NCBI RefSeq assembly: GCF_050003625.1
Contig: NC_134398.1
Coordinates: 198,035,700-198,099,699, forward strand
DNA length: 64,000 bases
Direction of reading: 5' to 3'
From: Haematobia irritans
Lineage: Eukaryota; Arthropoda; Insecta; Diptera; Muscidae
Below, piece by piece: positions 47,771 to 60,828 of the stretch. A program made the translations under genes and the position numbers. The notes below the pieces were generated by a model. It worked only from the letters and a program-made list of their open reading frames with translations. It ran no database searches and was not told where the DNA came from. The first letter of the stretch is position 1, and every line of letters begins with the position of its first letter.

Positions 47771-48171
47771 TGAGAAACAAAAAATTATTCCCATTTAAAG
47801 CATGAATGTTTTAAGCGATAGCCACTTAGCCATCAGGTGTCATCACGAATAACTTTATATCTGAATGCAAAAGATAAAAATACTTTTCTCAGCTTTTTTT
47901 TAAACAATAAAATTAACTTATACTGTTAGAAATCTGTCAGCTGTAAGATGAGCAGGCCAGTAATCTGAGGTTGTTTGAAATAAATTTTCCACATAGGATA
48001 CAAAATTGGGGTCTCCGCAAGCATTTCGATATGTAAAATGTTTCATTGAAAATCGAAGTGAAAATTCTAAAAATGTAACTAAGAACATCAAAGTGTAGAA
48101 AAGATTTCTGTATAGAATCTTCTACTAATAGAGTTGTCAAACGTCATGGAAGAGGAAATATATTGAACTCG
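47771..48171. other. Spacer, nothing recognised
   Basis: AT-rich sequence between short duplications and a truncated B leader. No gene or family element is recognised. Confidence 0.45.
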
Positions 48172-49697
48172 CGTACCTTGTAGATCTAAATTTTCGATAC
48201 CATATCACATCCGTCAAATGTGTTGGGTGCTATATATAAAGGTTTGTCCCAAATACATACATTTAAATATCACTCAATCTGGACAGAATTTGATAGACTT
48301 CTACAAAATCGATAGACTCAAAATTTAAGTCGGCTAATGCACTACGGTGGAACACAATGTTAGTAAAAAAACAAGTAAGTAAAGTCTAAAGTCGGGCGGG
48401 GCCGACTATATTATACCCTTCACCCCTATGTAGGCCAAAATTTGTGTTACCATCTCAACTACTTCACATTTGCTGGAAGCTATATAAAGGAGACAATTTT
48501 TTTACTTCTACAAAATCTCTAGAATTAAAATTTAAATCGGCTAACGCTATCCAGTTAATTGGAGGAAACTTCCATTAAAAATGGGTCTAAAATGTGTAAC
48601 AGTCTACCATATTTCCCCAACTCTGGTGTACGTATATATGGGAGCTATATAATCTGAACCGATTTTGACTAAATTTGACATGTATAGTTAGAATAATAAT
48701 TCTGCTATCTATGCGAAATTTCACGTAAATGGGAGTATAACTTTGGCCCCCCTGGTCATATGAGTGCAAATTGGACGGATGATATATATGGGAGCCATAT
48801 CTAAATCTGAACCAAATTTGGCACAATTACCGATACTACTAGACGTACTCCTTGTGCGAAATTTGAAGCAAATCACGGCAAAACCCTGGATTTTGAGGCC
48901 ATATAAGTTCAAATCGGACGAAAGATATATATGGGAGCTATATCTAAATCTGAATCGATTTTGGCCATATTTGGCACACACAATAGTATCGTTAAAAGTA
49001 CCGCTTGTGCAAAATTTGAAGTAAGACAGGGCAAAACTCTGGCTTTTGTGGCCATATAAATTCAAATCGGACGAAAGATATATATGGGAGCTATATTTAA
49101 ATTTGAACCGATTTCAATCAAATTTACCAAGCATTGGTAGAATGTCAATTCTACCCTCTGTGCAAAATTACACGAAGATCGGTAGTAAACTTTGGCCTCT
49201 GTGGTCATATAAGTCTAAATCGGACGAAAGATATATATGTGAGCTATATCTAAATCTGAACCGATTTGGCTGATATTTTGCAAGATTTTCGAGACTTATA
49301 AAATATTTGGATGTACTGTATTTCAAGAAAATCGGTTGATAAACACGCTAACTATGACCAAATCGGGGATAAATATATATGACAGCTATATCTAAATCTG
49401 AACCGATTTTATTCAAAACCAATAGCGATTGTCTCTGTCCCAAGAAACGGCCCTATGCCAAATTTGAGGACGATCGGACTTAAATTGCGAGCTGTACTTT
49501 GTGCACAAAATTACATATACAGACAGACAGACGGACAGACAAACAGACAGACAGACGGACATCGCTAAATCGACTCAGAATTTAATTCTAAGCCGATCGG
49601 TATACTAAAAGATGGGTCTATGACCAATATTTCTTGGCGTTACATACAAATGCACAAACTTATTATACCCTGTACCACAGTAGTGGTGAAGGGTATA
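48172..49697 (+). mobile_element. Family B: truncated leader followed by a full element
   Basis: 48172-48371 is a B leader that lacks its first bases and ends GTTAGTAAAAAAA. CAAGTAAGTAAAGTCTAAAG at 48372 then begins a new, complete B. Monomer landmarks GGGAGCTATATCTAAAT lie at about 48641, 48791, 48933, 49087, 49240 and 49382, with intervals of 142-154 bp. The 3' block holds ACAGACAGACAGACGG, TCGACTCAGAATTTAATTC and AGTAGTGGTGAAGGGTATA. Confidence 0.9.
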
Positions 49698-50768
49698 AAT
49701 ATGGGAAACATTTAAATCTGAAGCAATTTTAAGGAAACTTCGCAAAAGTTTATTTATGATTTATCGCTCGATATATATGTATTAGAACTTTAGGAAAATT
49801 AGAGTCATTTTTAAAACTTTTCGACTAAGAAGTGGCGATTTTACAAGGAAAATGTTTGTATTTTGACCATTTTTTGTCGAAATCAGAAAAACATATATAT
49901 GGGAGCTATATCTAAATCTGAACCGATTTCAACCAAATTTGGCACGCACATCTATAATGCTAATTCTACTCCCTGTGCAAAATTTCAACTAAATCGGGGT
50001 TAAAAATTGGCCTCTGTGGTCATATGAGTGTAAATCGGGCGAAAGCTATATATGGGAGATATATATAAATCTGAACCGATTTCAATCAAATTTGGCACGC
50101 ATAGCTACAATGCTAAAACTACTCCCTGTGGAAAATTTCAACCAAATTGGGTCAAAACTCTGGCTATTAGTCCATATCGGGCGAAAGGTATATATGGGAG
50201 CTATATCTAACTCTAAACCGATTTCAATAAAATTTGGCACACTTAACTGCACTACTAGTTGTACTCCTAGTGCAAAATTTCAACCAAATTCGGCCTAAAA
50301 TCTGGCTTCTGGGGCCATATAAGTCCATATCGGGCGAAAGATATATATGGGAGCTATATCTAAATCTGAACCGATTTCAATCAAATTTTGCACACTTGAC
50401 TATACGACTAAGTGTTTTGTTTGTGCAAAATTTCAATCAAATCGGTAATGCATATCGGGCGAAAGATATATATGGGAGCTATATGTAAATCTGAACCAAT
50501 TTCTTCCAAAATCAATAGGGTTTTATTCTGACCCAAATGTGCCAAATTTGAAGGCGATTAGAATTAAATTGCGACCTAGACTTTGATCACAAAAATGTGT
50601 TCACAGACAAACGGACGGACGGACAGACGGACATGGTTATATCGACTCAGGGACCCACCCATGGTGCCAAAGACACCATGTGTCTATCTCATCTCTTTCT
50701 GGGTGTTACAAACATATGCACTAACTTATAATGCCCTGTTCCACAGTGTGGCGCAGGGTATAAAAATA
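49698..50768 (+). mobile_element. Family B body and 3' end, fused head-to-tail to the previous copy
   Basis: Starts at ATATGGGAAACATTTAAATC, the sequence that normally follows the leader, directly after GGGTATAA of the preceding copy. Monomer landmarks lie at 49902, 50055, 50197, 50350 and 50475 (intervals 153, 142, 153 and 125). It ends with ACGGACGGACGGACAGACGG, TATCGACTCAGGGACCC and GTGTGGCGCAGGGTATAAA. Frames 50092-50298 and 50234-50488 translate monomers. Confidence 0.9.
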
Positions 50769-51154
50769 CGTTCCATAGTCTGAACAGACGGTGACAAAGT
50801 GAAACGGAAACGCTCACAAAAATCAAAACGGAATGTTCATAATTTCGTCCACGGAATGAAATTTACTCCCTCAAGATGCTGCGCAAAACCTGAAAGTGCT
50901 TCGATATGACCCATTTGCAATTCCATCCCAGCAAAAAGAGGGTCGCCAAAAAAGTAACGAAAATGTTCTTTTTGGATCTGGAAGTGGTACAAAATTGACG
51001 CAGAAGCGATGAATTTAATATGGGCTTGCCATAGGACGGAAGTCCTCTACTTCAACAGCCGTTGCACTGAATTTGCACCACTTCTTTAGGTGTGATCCGA
51101 ATTGAATGTTTTGGATGTAAATTAAAAAATTCAGTGATATTTTTGTCAAATAAA
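50769..51154 (+). repeat. A-like debris and CCCAGCAAAA repeat
   Basis: 50860-50935 is a worn A monomer end (GAAATTTACTCCCTCAAGATG, CGATATGACCCATTTGCAAT). From 50935, CCCAGCAAAAAGAGGGTCGC begins a repeat found inverted at 47640-47765. Confidence 0.6.
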
Positions 51155-53105
51155 TCTATATATATAAAATTCAAATTATGTTTGTTTATTTGTTTGTTTG
51201 TTTGTTTGTTTATTTGTATGTTCCGGGTTGGCGCGAAAACGGCTGAACCGATTTACTTGAAACTTTCAGAGATCGTGGGGGGCACTCATGTGCTGAAAAT
51301 AGGGTACCTCATTTTTTGACATATGGTCGCGGAGAGGAACCTCCCCTTTGTCCGACTTTTTGAAAATTAGACCAAAGTTGACCGATTTGCTTGAAATTTT
51401 CATTGAAGATTGGGGTTGGCATCTAGACAAAGATCCGCTACTTTTTATTTCGATAATTGGGGGCGGAGGGGGGCCTCCCCTTTGTTCGACTTTTTTAAAG
51501 TACAGTGAAAAAACTAAAATTCTCTAAATTATCTGAGATTTACAGAAAACATGTGGTGTGGTTATGGAATTAATATGGGGTACCTGATGATTTCATATGT
51601 GGATGGGGAGTGGGACCTCCCCCTTGCCCTACTTTTTGAAACTTGGAACAAAATTATGCGATTTGCTTGAAATTTTCATTGAATGTTGGGTTTGGCATCT
51701 GGACAAAAATCCGCTACATTATTTTTCGGTATTTGGTCGGGGAGGGGGACCTCCCCTTTGCCGATTTTTTTTGAAAGTACAAACAAAACTAAACTCCCCC
51801 GACTGAAATTTTACGGACAAAACGGGTTATGAAATTTATATCAGGTTCCTGATTTTTTAATAAAAATAAAAGGGTATAGGGAGACATCCGCTTCTCTTAA
51901 GTACATACAGAGAAACAATTAAACTTTACCGAGTTACTTGAGGACTGGGGAGAGGTTACGATATTAATAGTTGATACCTGATTTTGTGATATTTGGACAG
52001 AAGAGAGGCCGCCCCTTTAGGCTTATAATTTGTTTGACATTTTCTGGAACGTTTACAAAAGATACGCTACATCACTTTTCGATATTTGGTCGGGGAGGAG
52101 GTTCTCCTCTAAAACTGCAAAAAAATTAAGTTTTCTTGAAATTTACAAAAGCAGTGGGGGAAGATTATGAACGAAGAGGCAACCTTCCTTGCCCCACACT
52201 TGAAGGAAAGTTTTAAGAATTTTCAGGGAAGGTTAGGGGTGCTATTCACTACGGTGTTTGTCGATATTGTATCGGGGAAAGTGACGTCCCTTTAAAACAA
52301 TAGAGCAAAATTTAAACACCGCCGATCTACTTGAAATTTACAGGGAACGTGGGAGGAGGTGATTAAATTTATACATGATTTTTAAATTGGTATATGATTT
52401 TTCGATATCTGGTTGGGGAAGGGGAAAATTGAAATAAACTTTGTCTATTTACTTCGATAGAATTTTTAGGGACCATTGAGTAGTTGCGAAATTAATATAG
52501 GGTACGCGATAGTCCGATATCAAGTCGGAGTGGTGCGAAGGTGGGGAGAGGGTGCCCTTTTGTCCGTTTTTTTCTTAAATTGAAAGTAGAGGGTTGTCCA
52601 TAAATGGGAACTCGGTACATAATTTTATGATTTTTGCACAGGCTTCTGCCAGACTTCTTTTTAGTAAAGAACTTAAATTGACATGAAATTGGTAGCCAAC
52701 GTAGAGGGTACATCATTTTCCAACATTTTAGCAAATGTTAATGTGGTAAAATTTCTACGTTTGCTTTTTCAGATTTATTAGATAATATAGTGCTTAATTT
52801 TCAGATTTGTTGAGGAAAAGGATACCTTTCCTTGACAAACCACACTTAAAATTCACAAGAAATATAGAAGATTGTCCAACTACTTGAATACAGAACATTA
52901 TTAAAAAAATTTGGAGGAAAGGGTACACCCTCTCCCGCCGTATTTGTACCTATAAACGAAAAATCAAGTAGTCCGATTTGTTTAAAAGAATTCAAATCTT
53001 TTCGAATTTGTTTTCAGCACGAAGGATATAGTTGACTAAGTTAACGCAAAATGTTCCTCCAAATACGCTTCGGAAGGCGCAGCGAAGCGGGCCGGGTTAC
53101 GCTAG
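51155..53105 (+). mobile_element. Non-autonomous Helitron, 1.95 kb
   Basis: The 5' end is TCTATATATATAAAATTCAA preceded by A (51154). The 3' end is CTAG at 53102-53105 followed by T (53106). Just upstream is a perfect 7-bp stem, CGCTTCG (53066-53072) and CGAAGCG (53083-53089), with a 10-nt loop, 12 nt from CTAG. TC start, hairpin, CTAG end and A/T insertion site are the Helitron signature. There is no Rep/helicase gene. The interior has degenerate repeats with GGACCTCCCCTTTG and CGATTTGCTTGAAATTTTC at a spacing of about 134-140 bp (for example near 51341, 51475, 51615 and 51751). It must depend on a transposase supplied elsewhere. Confidence 0.92.
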
Positions 53106-53183
53106 TAATTTTTATAATTTTTAATATATTCTAGTGCTTGTCGGATACGGTTGACCTCAAATATTTTCAAAAATTCACAAATT

Positions 53184-53900
53184 TTATACCCTCCACCATA
53201 GGATGGGGGTATGTTAACTTTGTCATTCCGTTTGTAACACATCGAAATGTTGCTCTAAGACCCTATAAAGTATATATATTCTGGGTCGTGGTGAAATTCT
53301 GAGTCGATCTGAGCATGTCCGTCCGTCTGTTGAAATCACGCTAACTTCCGAACGAAACAAGCTATCGACTTGAAACTTGACACAAGTAGTTGTTATTGAT
53401 GTAGGTCGGCTGGTATTACAAATGGGCGATATCGGTCCACTTTTTCGTATAGCCCCCATATAAACGGACCCCCTAAATTTGGCTTGCAGAGCCTCTAATA
53501 GAAGCAAATTTCAACCGATCCGGCTGAAATTTGGTACATGGTGTTAGTATTTGGTATCTAACAACCATGCAAAATTTGGTCCACATCGGTCCATAATTAT
53601 ATGTAGCCCCCATATAAACCGATCCCACGATTTGGCTTGCGGAGCCTCTAAGAGAAGGAAATTTCATCCGATCCGGCTGAAATTTGGTAAATGGTGTTAG
53701 TATATAGTCTCTAATGACCATGCAAAAATTGGTCCACATCGGTCCATAATTATATATAGTCCCTATATAAACCTCCGGAGCCTCTTGGAAGGCCAAAATT
53801 CATCTGATTCAGTGACAGTCTTTCGTAGAAGTTTCTACGCAATCCATGGTGGAGGGTACATAAGATTCGGCCTGATCGAACTTACGGCCGTATATACTTG
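53184..53900 (-). mobile_element. Family A element, internally deleted
   Basis: The 3' block in reverse (TTATACCCTCCACCATAGG, CATGTCCGTCCGTCTGTTG) and about two monomers run to about 53795. They are joined directly to the leader, CCATGGTGGAGGGTACATAA, the palindrome CGGCCTGATCG and GGCCGTATATACTTG. Minus-strand frames 53223-53507 and 53473-53796 translate the 3' block and monomers. Confidence 0.9.
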
Positions 53901-54016
53901 TTTCAGAATGGATTTAGAATTTTTTTAGAAAAAAATTTAATTATTTGTACCATTTTATGAATTCTTACTCTGTTTTTAACCTACCCATTAAAATTTTGAA
54001 AAAACCCAGTTATAAA

Positions 54017-55140
54017 AAGTATATACGGCCGTAAGTTCGGCCATGCCGAAGCTTATGTACCCTCCATCATAGATTGCGTAGAAACATCTTCTAAACACTG
54101 CCATCCACAATCGAATACTTAAGTTGCGGTAACGCTTGCCGATGGCAAGGTATCTTAAAACCTCCTAACACCATCTTCTAAATTGTATGTAAATTCATAC
54201 GTTGTATATATTAAATCAAAAAAGATCGATCCAATACGTATATAATTCAGTTTGACAAAGTAGACATAAAATTTTGACAAAATTTTCTATAGAAATAAAA
54301 TTTTAACAAAATTTTCTATAGAAATAAAATTTTCACAAAATTTTCTATAGAAATAAACTTTTGACAAAATTTTCTATAAAACTAAAATCTTGGTAGATTA
54401 TTTTTGGCTAGAGTGGCAACCATGATTATGAACCGAATAAAATTTGAACAAAATTTTCTATAGAAATAAAATTTTGACAATGATGAAAATTTTATTATGA
54501 ACCGAATAAAATTTTAACAAAATTTTCTCTAGAAATAAAATTTTGACAAAATTTTCTATAGAAATAAAATTTTGACAAAATTTTCTATAAAAATAAAATT
54601 TTGGTAGACTATTTTTGGCTCTAGTGGCAACCATGATTATGAACCGATATGGACCAATTTTTGTGTGATTGAACCAATTTTGGTATGGTTGTTAGCGACC
54701 ATATACTAACACCACGTTCCTAATTTGAACCGGATCAGATGAATTTTGCTCCTCCAAGAGGCTCCGGAGGTCAAATCTGGAGAACGTTTTATATGGGGGC
54801 TATATATAATTATGGACCGAAATGGACCAATTCCGGCACGCTTGTTAAAGATCATATACTGACACCATGTTCCAAATTTCAGCCGGATCGGATGAAATAT
54901 GCTTCTCTTAGAGGCTCCGCAAGCCAAATCGGGGGATCGGTTTATATGGGGGCTATATATAATTATGGGCCGATGTGGACCAATTTTGGCATGGTTGTTA
55001 GAGACCAGATACTAACACCATGTACCACATTTCAGCCCGATCGGATGAAATTTGCTTCTCTTAGAGGATTCGCAAGCTAAATTTGGGGGTCCGTTTATAT
55101 AGGGGCTATACGTAAAAGTGGACCGATATGGCCCATTTGC
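54017..55140 (+). mobile_element. Family A element, 3'-truncated
   Basis: The leader AAGTATATACGGCCGTAAG with palindrome comes first, then two stretches of 29-bp minisatellite (54260-54400 and 54430-54605), each followed by ATTTTTGGCT(C/A)(T/G)AGTGGCAACC. Three monomers follow. It breaks off at GGCCCATTTGCAAAGC, before the GACGGACG tract. The frame 54739-55080 spans the monomers. Confidence 0.88.
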
Positions 55141-56137
55141 AAAGCTCAATGTAAAGCCTTAAAAATATCAGAAGACAAATGTCTTATTTCTTTAAACAAA
55201 GTAAATAAAATTTTCCTCGAAAGGATAAATGCTGCTCTTCCAATTAACCTAAAATATTAATCCTAGGTTCTGCTTCTATATTGAAATGTTACTTTATAAG
55301 AAATTTCTTCGAAATAACAAATAATAATTAATATTATAAATTTCTTAATCTGCGATTCTCAGTAGAATTCAATCTAATCGACCATTACTGCCATATCATT
55401 CCAAATATCATGCTGTCAATGGTAGTCGTAGTTAGAAAATAAAAGTTTATTCTAGCGTAAATTTACTTAAATAATTACAACTTATTTTCTTACGCCTGGT
55501 TAATTTTCCTCCACCATTAGTAATTTTCTTCTACAATTTCTTATCGACATCGACAATCGACATCATCGCTCAAGGGTGTGGACAGATGTGCACGGAAATG
55601 ATTTTCTCTTTCTCTGTCGTTTCCTGTCAGATGATGCTGCGTCTGAAATATTTTGTTGTATTCATTGTTTCCTGCAAAGTGGATGTTTCCCATGGCAGAG
55701 TTTTGGTTTTTTTTTTCGTTTACTTTTTCTCTACCCCTGGCATCTGATCCTGATGTCTTATCTACGGCTACATAAACTTTGGCTTGTCTTGAATTAATTT
55801 CTATTCAGCATTTTCTTTTTTGTTGTTGTTTGCATTTTTATTTTTTGTTTTACCCAAAATGAAGCATTTCCGCTTGGTTTAGCATATTTCCGTTTCCGTT
55901 TGTTGTTAATAGAAATGTAAAAGCTGCTTTAAATGCCATTCTTAACGCACTTTTGTGCAAGCGATTGCAACGAATTTAATTTTTGTAGTAAAATGGCAAA
56001 AGGGAAGCCATTAATAGATCGATAGTTATTACTGTGCTAAAGGGCATTATAGGTCTGTCCAAACAGCTAAGGTTTGAAAGTTTGTTAGTAATCAGAATAT
56101 TTTCTAAGAACAAACAATTCTCTGATGTTGTGTGTTT
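55141..56137. other. Gene-free stretch
   Basis: AT-rich and T-rich sequence with no family element. Frame 55576-55797 is Phe/Leu-rich and unrecognised. No gene is called. Confidence 0.5.
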
Positions 56138-58066
<1,929 letters not shown>

Positions 58067-58865
58067 TTTTTTTTTTTTTGGATTTTGTGTTCCTATACGG
58101 ACTCTCATATTAATCGATGTCCATGTTATTTCCTTCAGAAAAAAACTTTAAAAATTTCGCGGGTTTATAGTAATTTTGCACACTTGCATTTTCAAAACTA
58201 TGCAAATTCTTTTGGGGAAAATGCCAATAAAAACAAATTTCAAATCTGTACAAATTGCCATGAAAAAGTTTACATTTGAATGCATCTCAAGTGAACTAAT
58301 AGAAACCAGCTAGAATAGTAATCTCTGTTATTTCCCCAGTTGTTAGCTCTTCTCTTCTTGATGATGATGATGCTGGTAATGCGTGGGTTCATTGTTTTTT
58401 TTTTTTTTTTTGGTTGTTTGGAACATGTCTATCTTTAGTGCACATGGCGTTAATTTTTCCTACGCGTTTGTTGTTACCAATTTCATTTAATTAAGAATTT
58501 AATGAGTTGCAGTTATTTTCGGCTATTACCATAGCATGGGAACACTTCCACGGTTATATGCTTGTCATTATGGGTAGTGTTGAAATTATTATGCAATTTA
58601 AATTTCAATGCAATTTCATGGTACGTTTGGTGTTACGTTAACGCAAGAAACCTAGCAAGAAAATTTCTAATATATTCCCTCATGCTTGAGATTTTCTTGA
58701 AATTGGGAATATTGCAATTTTAATTGGAATCTTGCATAAGAGTGAGATAAATGCAAATTTTAAAGCTTAAACTAGGATAATAGTGGTAGTTCTCTGGCAT
58801 TTACTGTGGCGGAAGAGAAGTATAAAGTATTTAGAAAAGCAAGCATACTCATACAAAGAAGAAAG
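58067..58865. other. Gene-free stretch
   Basis: AT-rich, poly-T near 58070 and 58397, and a GATGATGATGATG run near 58360. No gene or family element is recognised. Confidence 0.5.
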
Positions 58866-59030
58866 TTCGGCAAGACCGAATTTTATGTACCCTCCACCAT
58901 GCAATACTTGGGTTGTGGTAACAGTTGTCGATGCAAAGGTACCCTAACACTGAATTCTTCATTGTCTTCTAAATTGCAAGTCCATATGGAGTCTGAAAAA
59001 GTATTAAAGATTAGGACATATATTTTAGGA
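58866..59030 (+). mobile_element. Family A leader fragment
   Basis: AGTTCGGCAAGACCGAATTT, TGTACCCTCCACCATG, TACTTGGGTTGTGGTAACAG and CTTCTAAATTGCAAGTCCAT match the A leader. The first bases and all the body are absent. A 101-codon frame starting at 58806 runs through it by chance. Confidence 0.8.
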
Positions 59031-59269
59031 ATCTGCGTCCATCTGCAAAAGTCATATGCCTTGGAACTAAGGCAAATTTTCCTTAGATTAAAGGAACACA
59101 TTTTTTATTAAAAAAAACCGCCTAAAATTAACTGAAATATAGAATCTTTTGATTAAAGATAAATACGCTTCAAATATAGGCTAAGAATTATTTTGAGGAT
59201 TTAGCATCTTTCATTAAGGTTTTTTTTTTTTGGGAATTTAGAAAATATTTTTTACACTGAAGTATTCTT

Positions 59270-59500
59270 TTTTAAACAGGCATAGCTTTATTAATATGCA
59301 GAGAAAAGAGAATGAAAATTCCATAAGTGAGATATGTATCGTAATTTTAATATTTTTGATCCTGTTTTTAAAGACAGATAGGTCGCTAAAAAGTCTCTTT
59401 ATTTCGAAGAAGTCTCATCTTTGGCTCGAAATCAATACAAAAATCCTTAAACGAAAGTCAAAATCATTGGATCCATATAAACTTTTTTTTAAGTTTTTAA
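59270..59500. repeat. Possible fragment related to the CACTA-like element
   Basis: TCATCTTTGGCTCGAAATCA, ATCCTTAAACGAAAGTCAAA and TTGGATCCAT resemble TTCTTTGGCTCGGAATCAAT, TTTTAAAGTAAAGAC and TTTGGAACCG near the right end of the element at 60873-61528. A shorter match also lies near 47605-47650. It is diverged and incomplete. Confidence 0.5.
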
Positions 59501-60235
59501 GTATCTTTAGTTCGGGGTCGGTTTATATAGGGGAGTCTATAAATAATTATAAACCGATATGAACCAAGTTTCGCATGGAAACTTGAGGGCAAATGACATT
59601 TTTATAGGAGGACTAAATGTAATAATGGACCGATATAGAAAAATTTCCATAGTTGTTAGGTAACATCACGTACCTCTTTTAATAGGCTCCGAGAGCCAAA
59701 TATAAGATCGGTTTATATGAGGGCTATATATAATTATGGAGAAATTTGTGCATAGTTGTTAGAAAGAAAATACCCGTACATACATCCCGTATGAAATTTT
59801 AATGGGACCGGACTATATTTGCTCTTCCAAGATGATCTGGAAATAAAATCTGGTCTTCGGTTTATTTTATTTATTTATGTTTATGTATTCAGTCTATGGA
59901 GTACATTCCTTACAGACTAGAAATTCGAAAAATAAATTAAGTCTAAGATAGTATTAAATATATTTAGAGATATTGAAAAATCTAGTTCAAAGTTATTATT
60001 TAAGTGATTAAATTCCTTTAGAGATCTCAAAATTTAAATTCAGCATATACCTAAAAGTGTTCCGATATGGACCGTTTGCAATACCATCCGGCCTATATCA
60101 ATAACAACTACTTGTACCAACCTTCAAACCGATAGCTTATTTTGTTCCTAATTTAACGTGATTTCAACCGACGGACGGACGAATGGATGGTCTCAGAATT
60201 TCACCGCATTAAAGGTGATAGTCGAAGGGTGCAAG
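59500..60235 (+). mobile_element. Family A body, old and interrupted
   Basis: Diverged monomers (GGGTCGGTTTATATAGG, ATAATGGACCGATATAG, GGTTTATATGAGGGCTATAT) come first. An AT-rich insertion or replacement covers about 59860-60045. The 3' block follows with TACCATCCGGCC, CAACTACTTGTACC, ACGGACGGACGAATGG and TCTCAGAATTTCACC. The end is degraded. Confidence 0.72.
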
Positions 60236-60367
60236 ATCCGTACAATAGATACTGGAAAACTTCCCCTTCAAGATGCCTTGACCTTGTTTTCCCAATCATT
60301 TTAGACTTCTAGCCCTAGAAAAACTCCTGAGAGATCCTTTTTGCCAGTGAAATTTGGCACAGATTCC

Positions 60368-60828
60368 TTTTATACTCTTCACCACTACTGTGGTACAGTG
60401 TATAATAAGTTTGTTCATTTGTATGTAACGCAAAGAAGGAAAAGTCTGAGACCCACTTTTTAGTATACCGATCGTCTTAGAATTAAATGCTGAGTCGATT
60501 TAGTGATGACCGTCTGTCGGCTTGTCTGTCCGTCTGCCTATCTCTGCGTGTATTTTTGTGTGCAAAGCACAGCTCGCAATTTAGGTTCGATTGTCCTCAA
60601 ATTTGACATAGAGTCCTATTTCGGCTCAAAGACAGATTTATATAAAGCACCATATATTTTTCCGATTTAGGCAAAAATAGCGTAACGTAATCTACTTAGC
60701 AAAAATTCAGAAAATGTCTCAAATTTACCTACTCCTCTAATACACATGTATAGCCTGATAAATCATAGATGCACTTTTGTCCAATTCCATAAAGATGGCT
60801 ATAGCTTTATATTTCTCATATTTATACC
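60368..60828 (-). mobile_element. Family B 3' part, CACTACTGTGG subtype
   Basis: TATACTCTTCACCACTACTG, TTTGTATGTAACGCAAAGAAG, CTGAGTCGATTTAGTGATG, the GTCY tract and GTGTGCAAAGCACAGCTCGC match the B subtype at 38314 and, inverted, 49500-49697. The monomer part is cut short. A further B element starts at about 60828. Confidence 0.82.
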
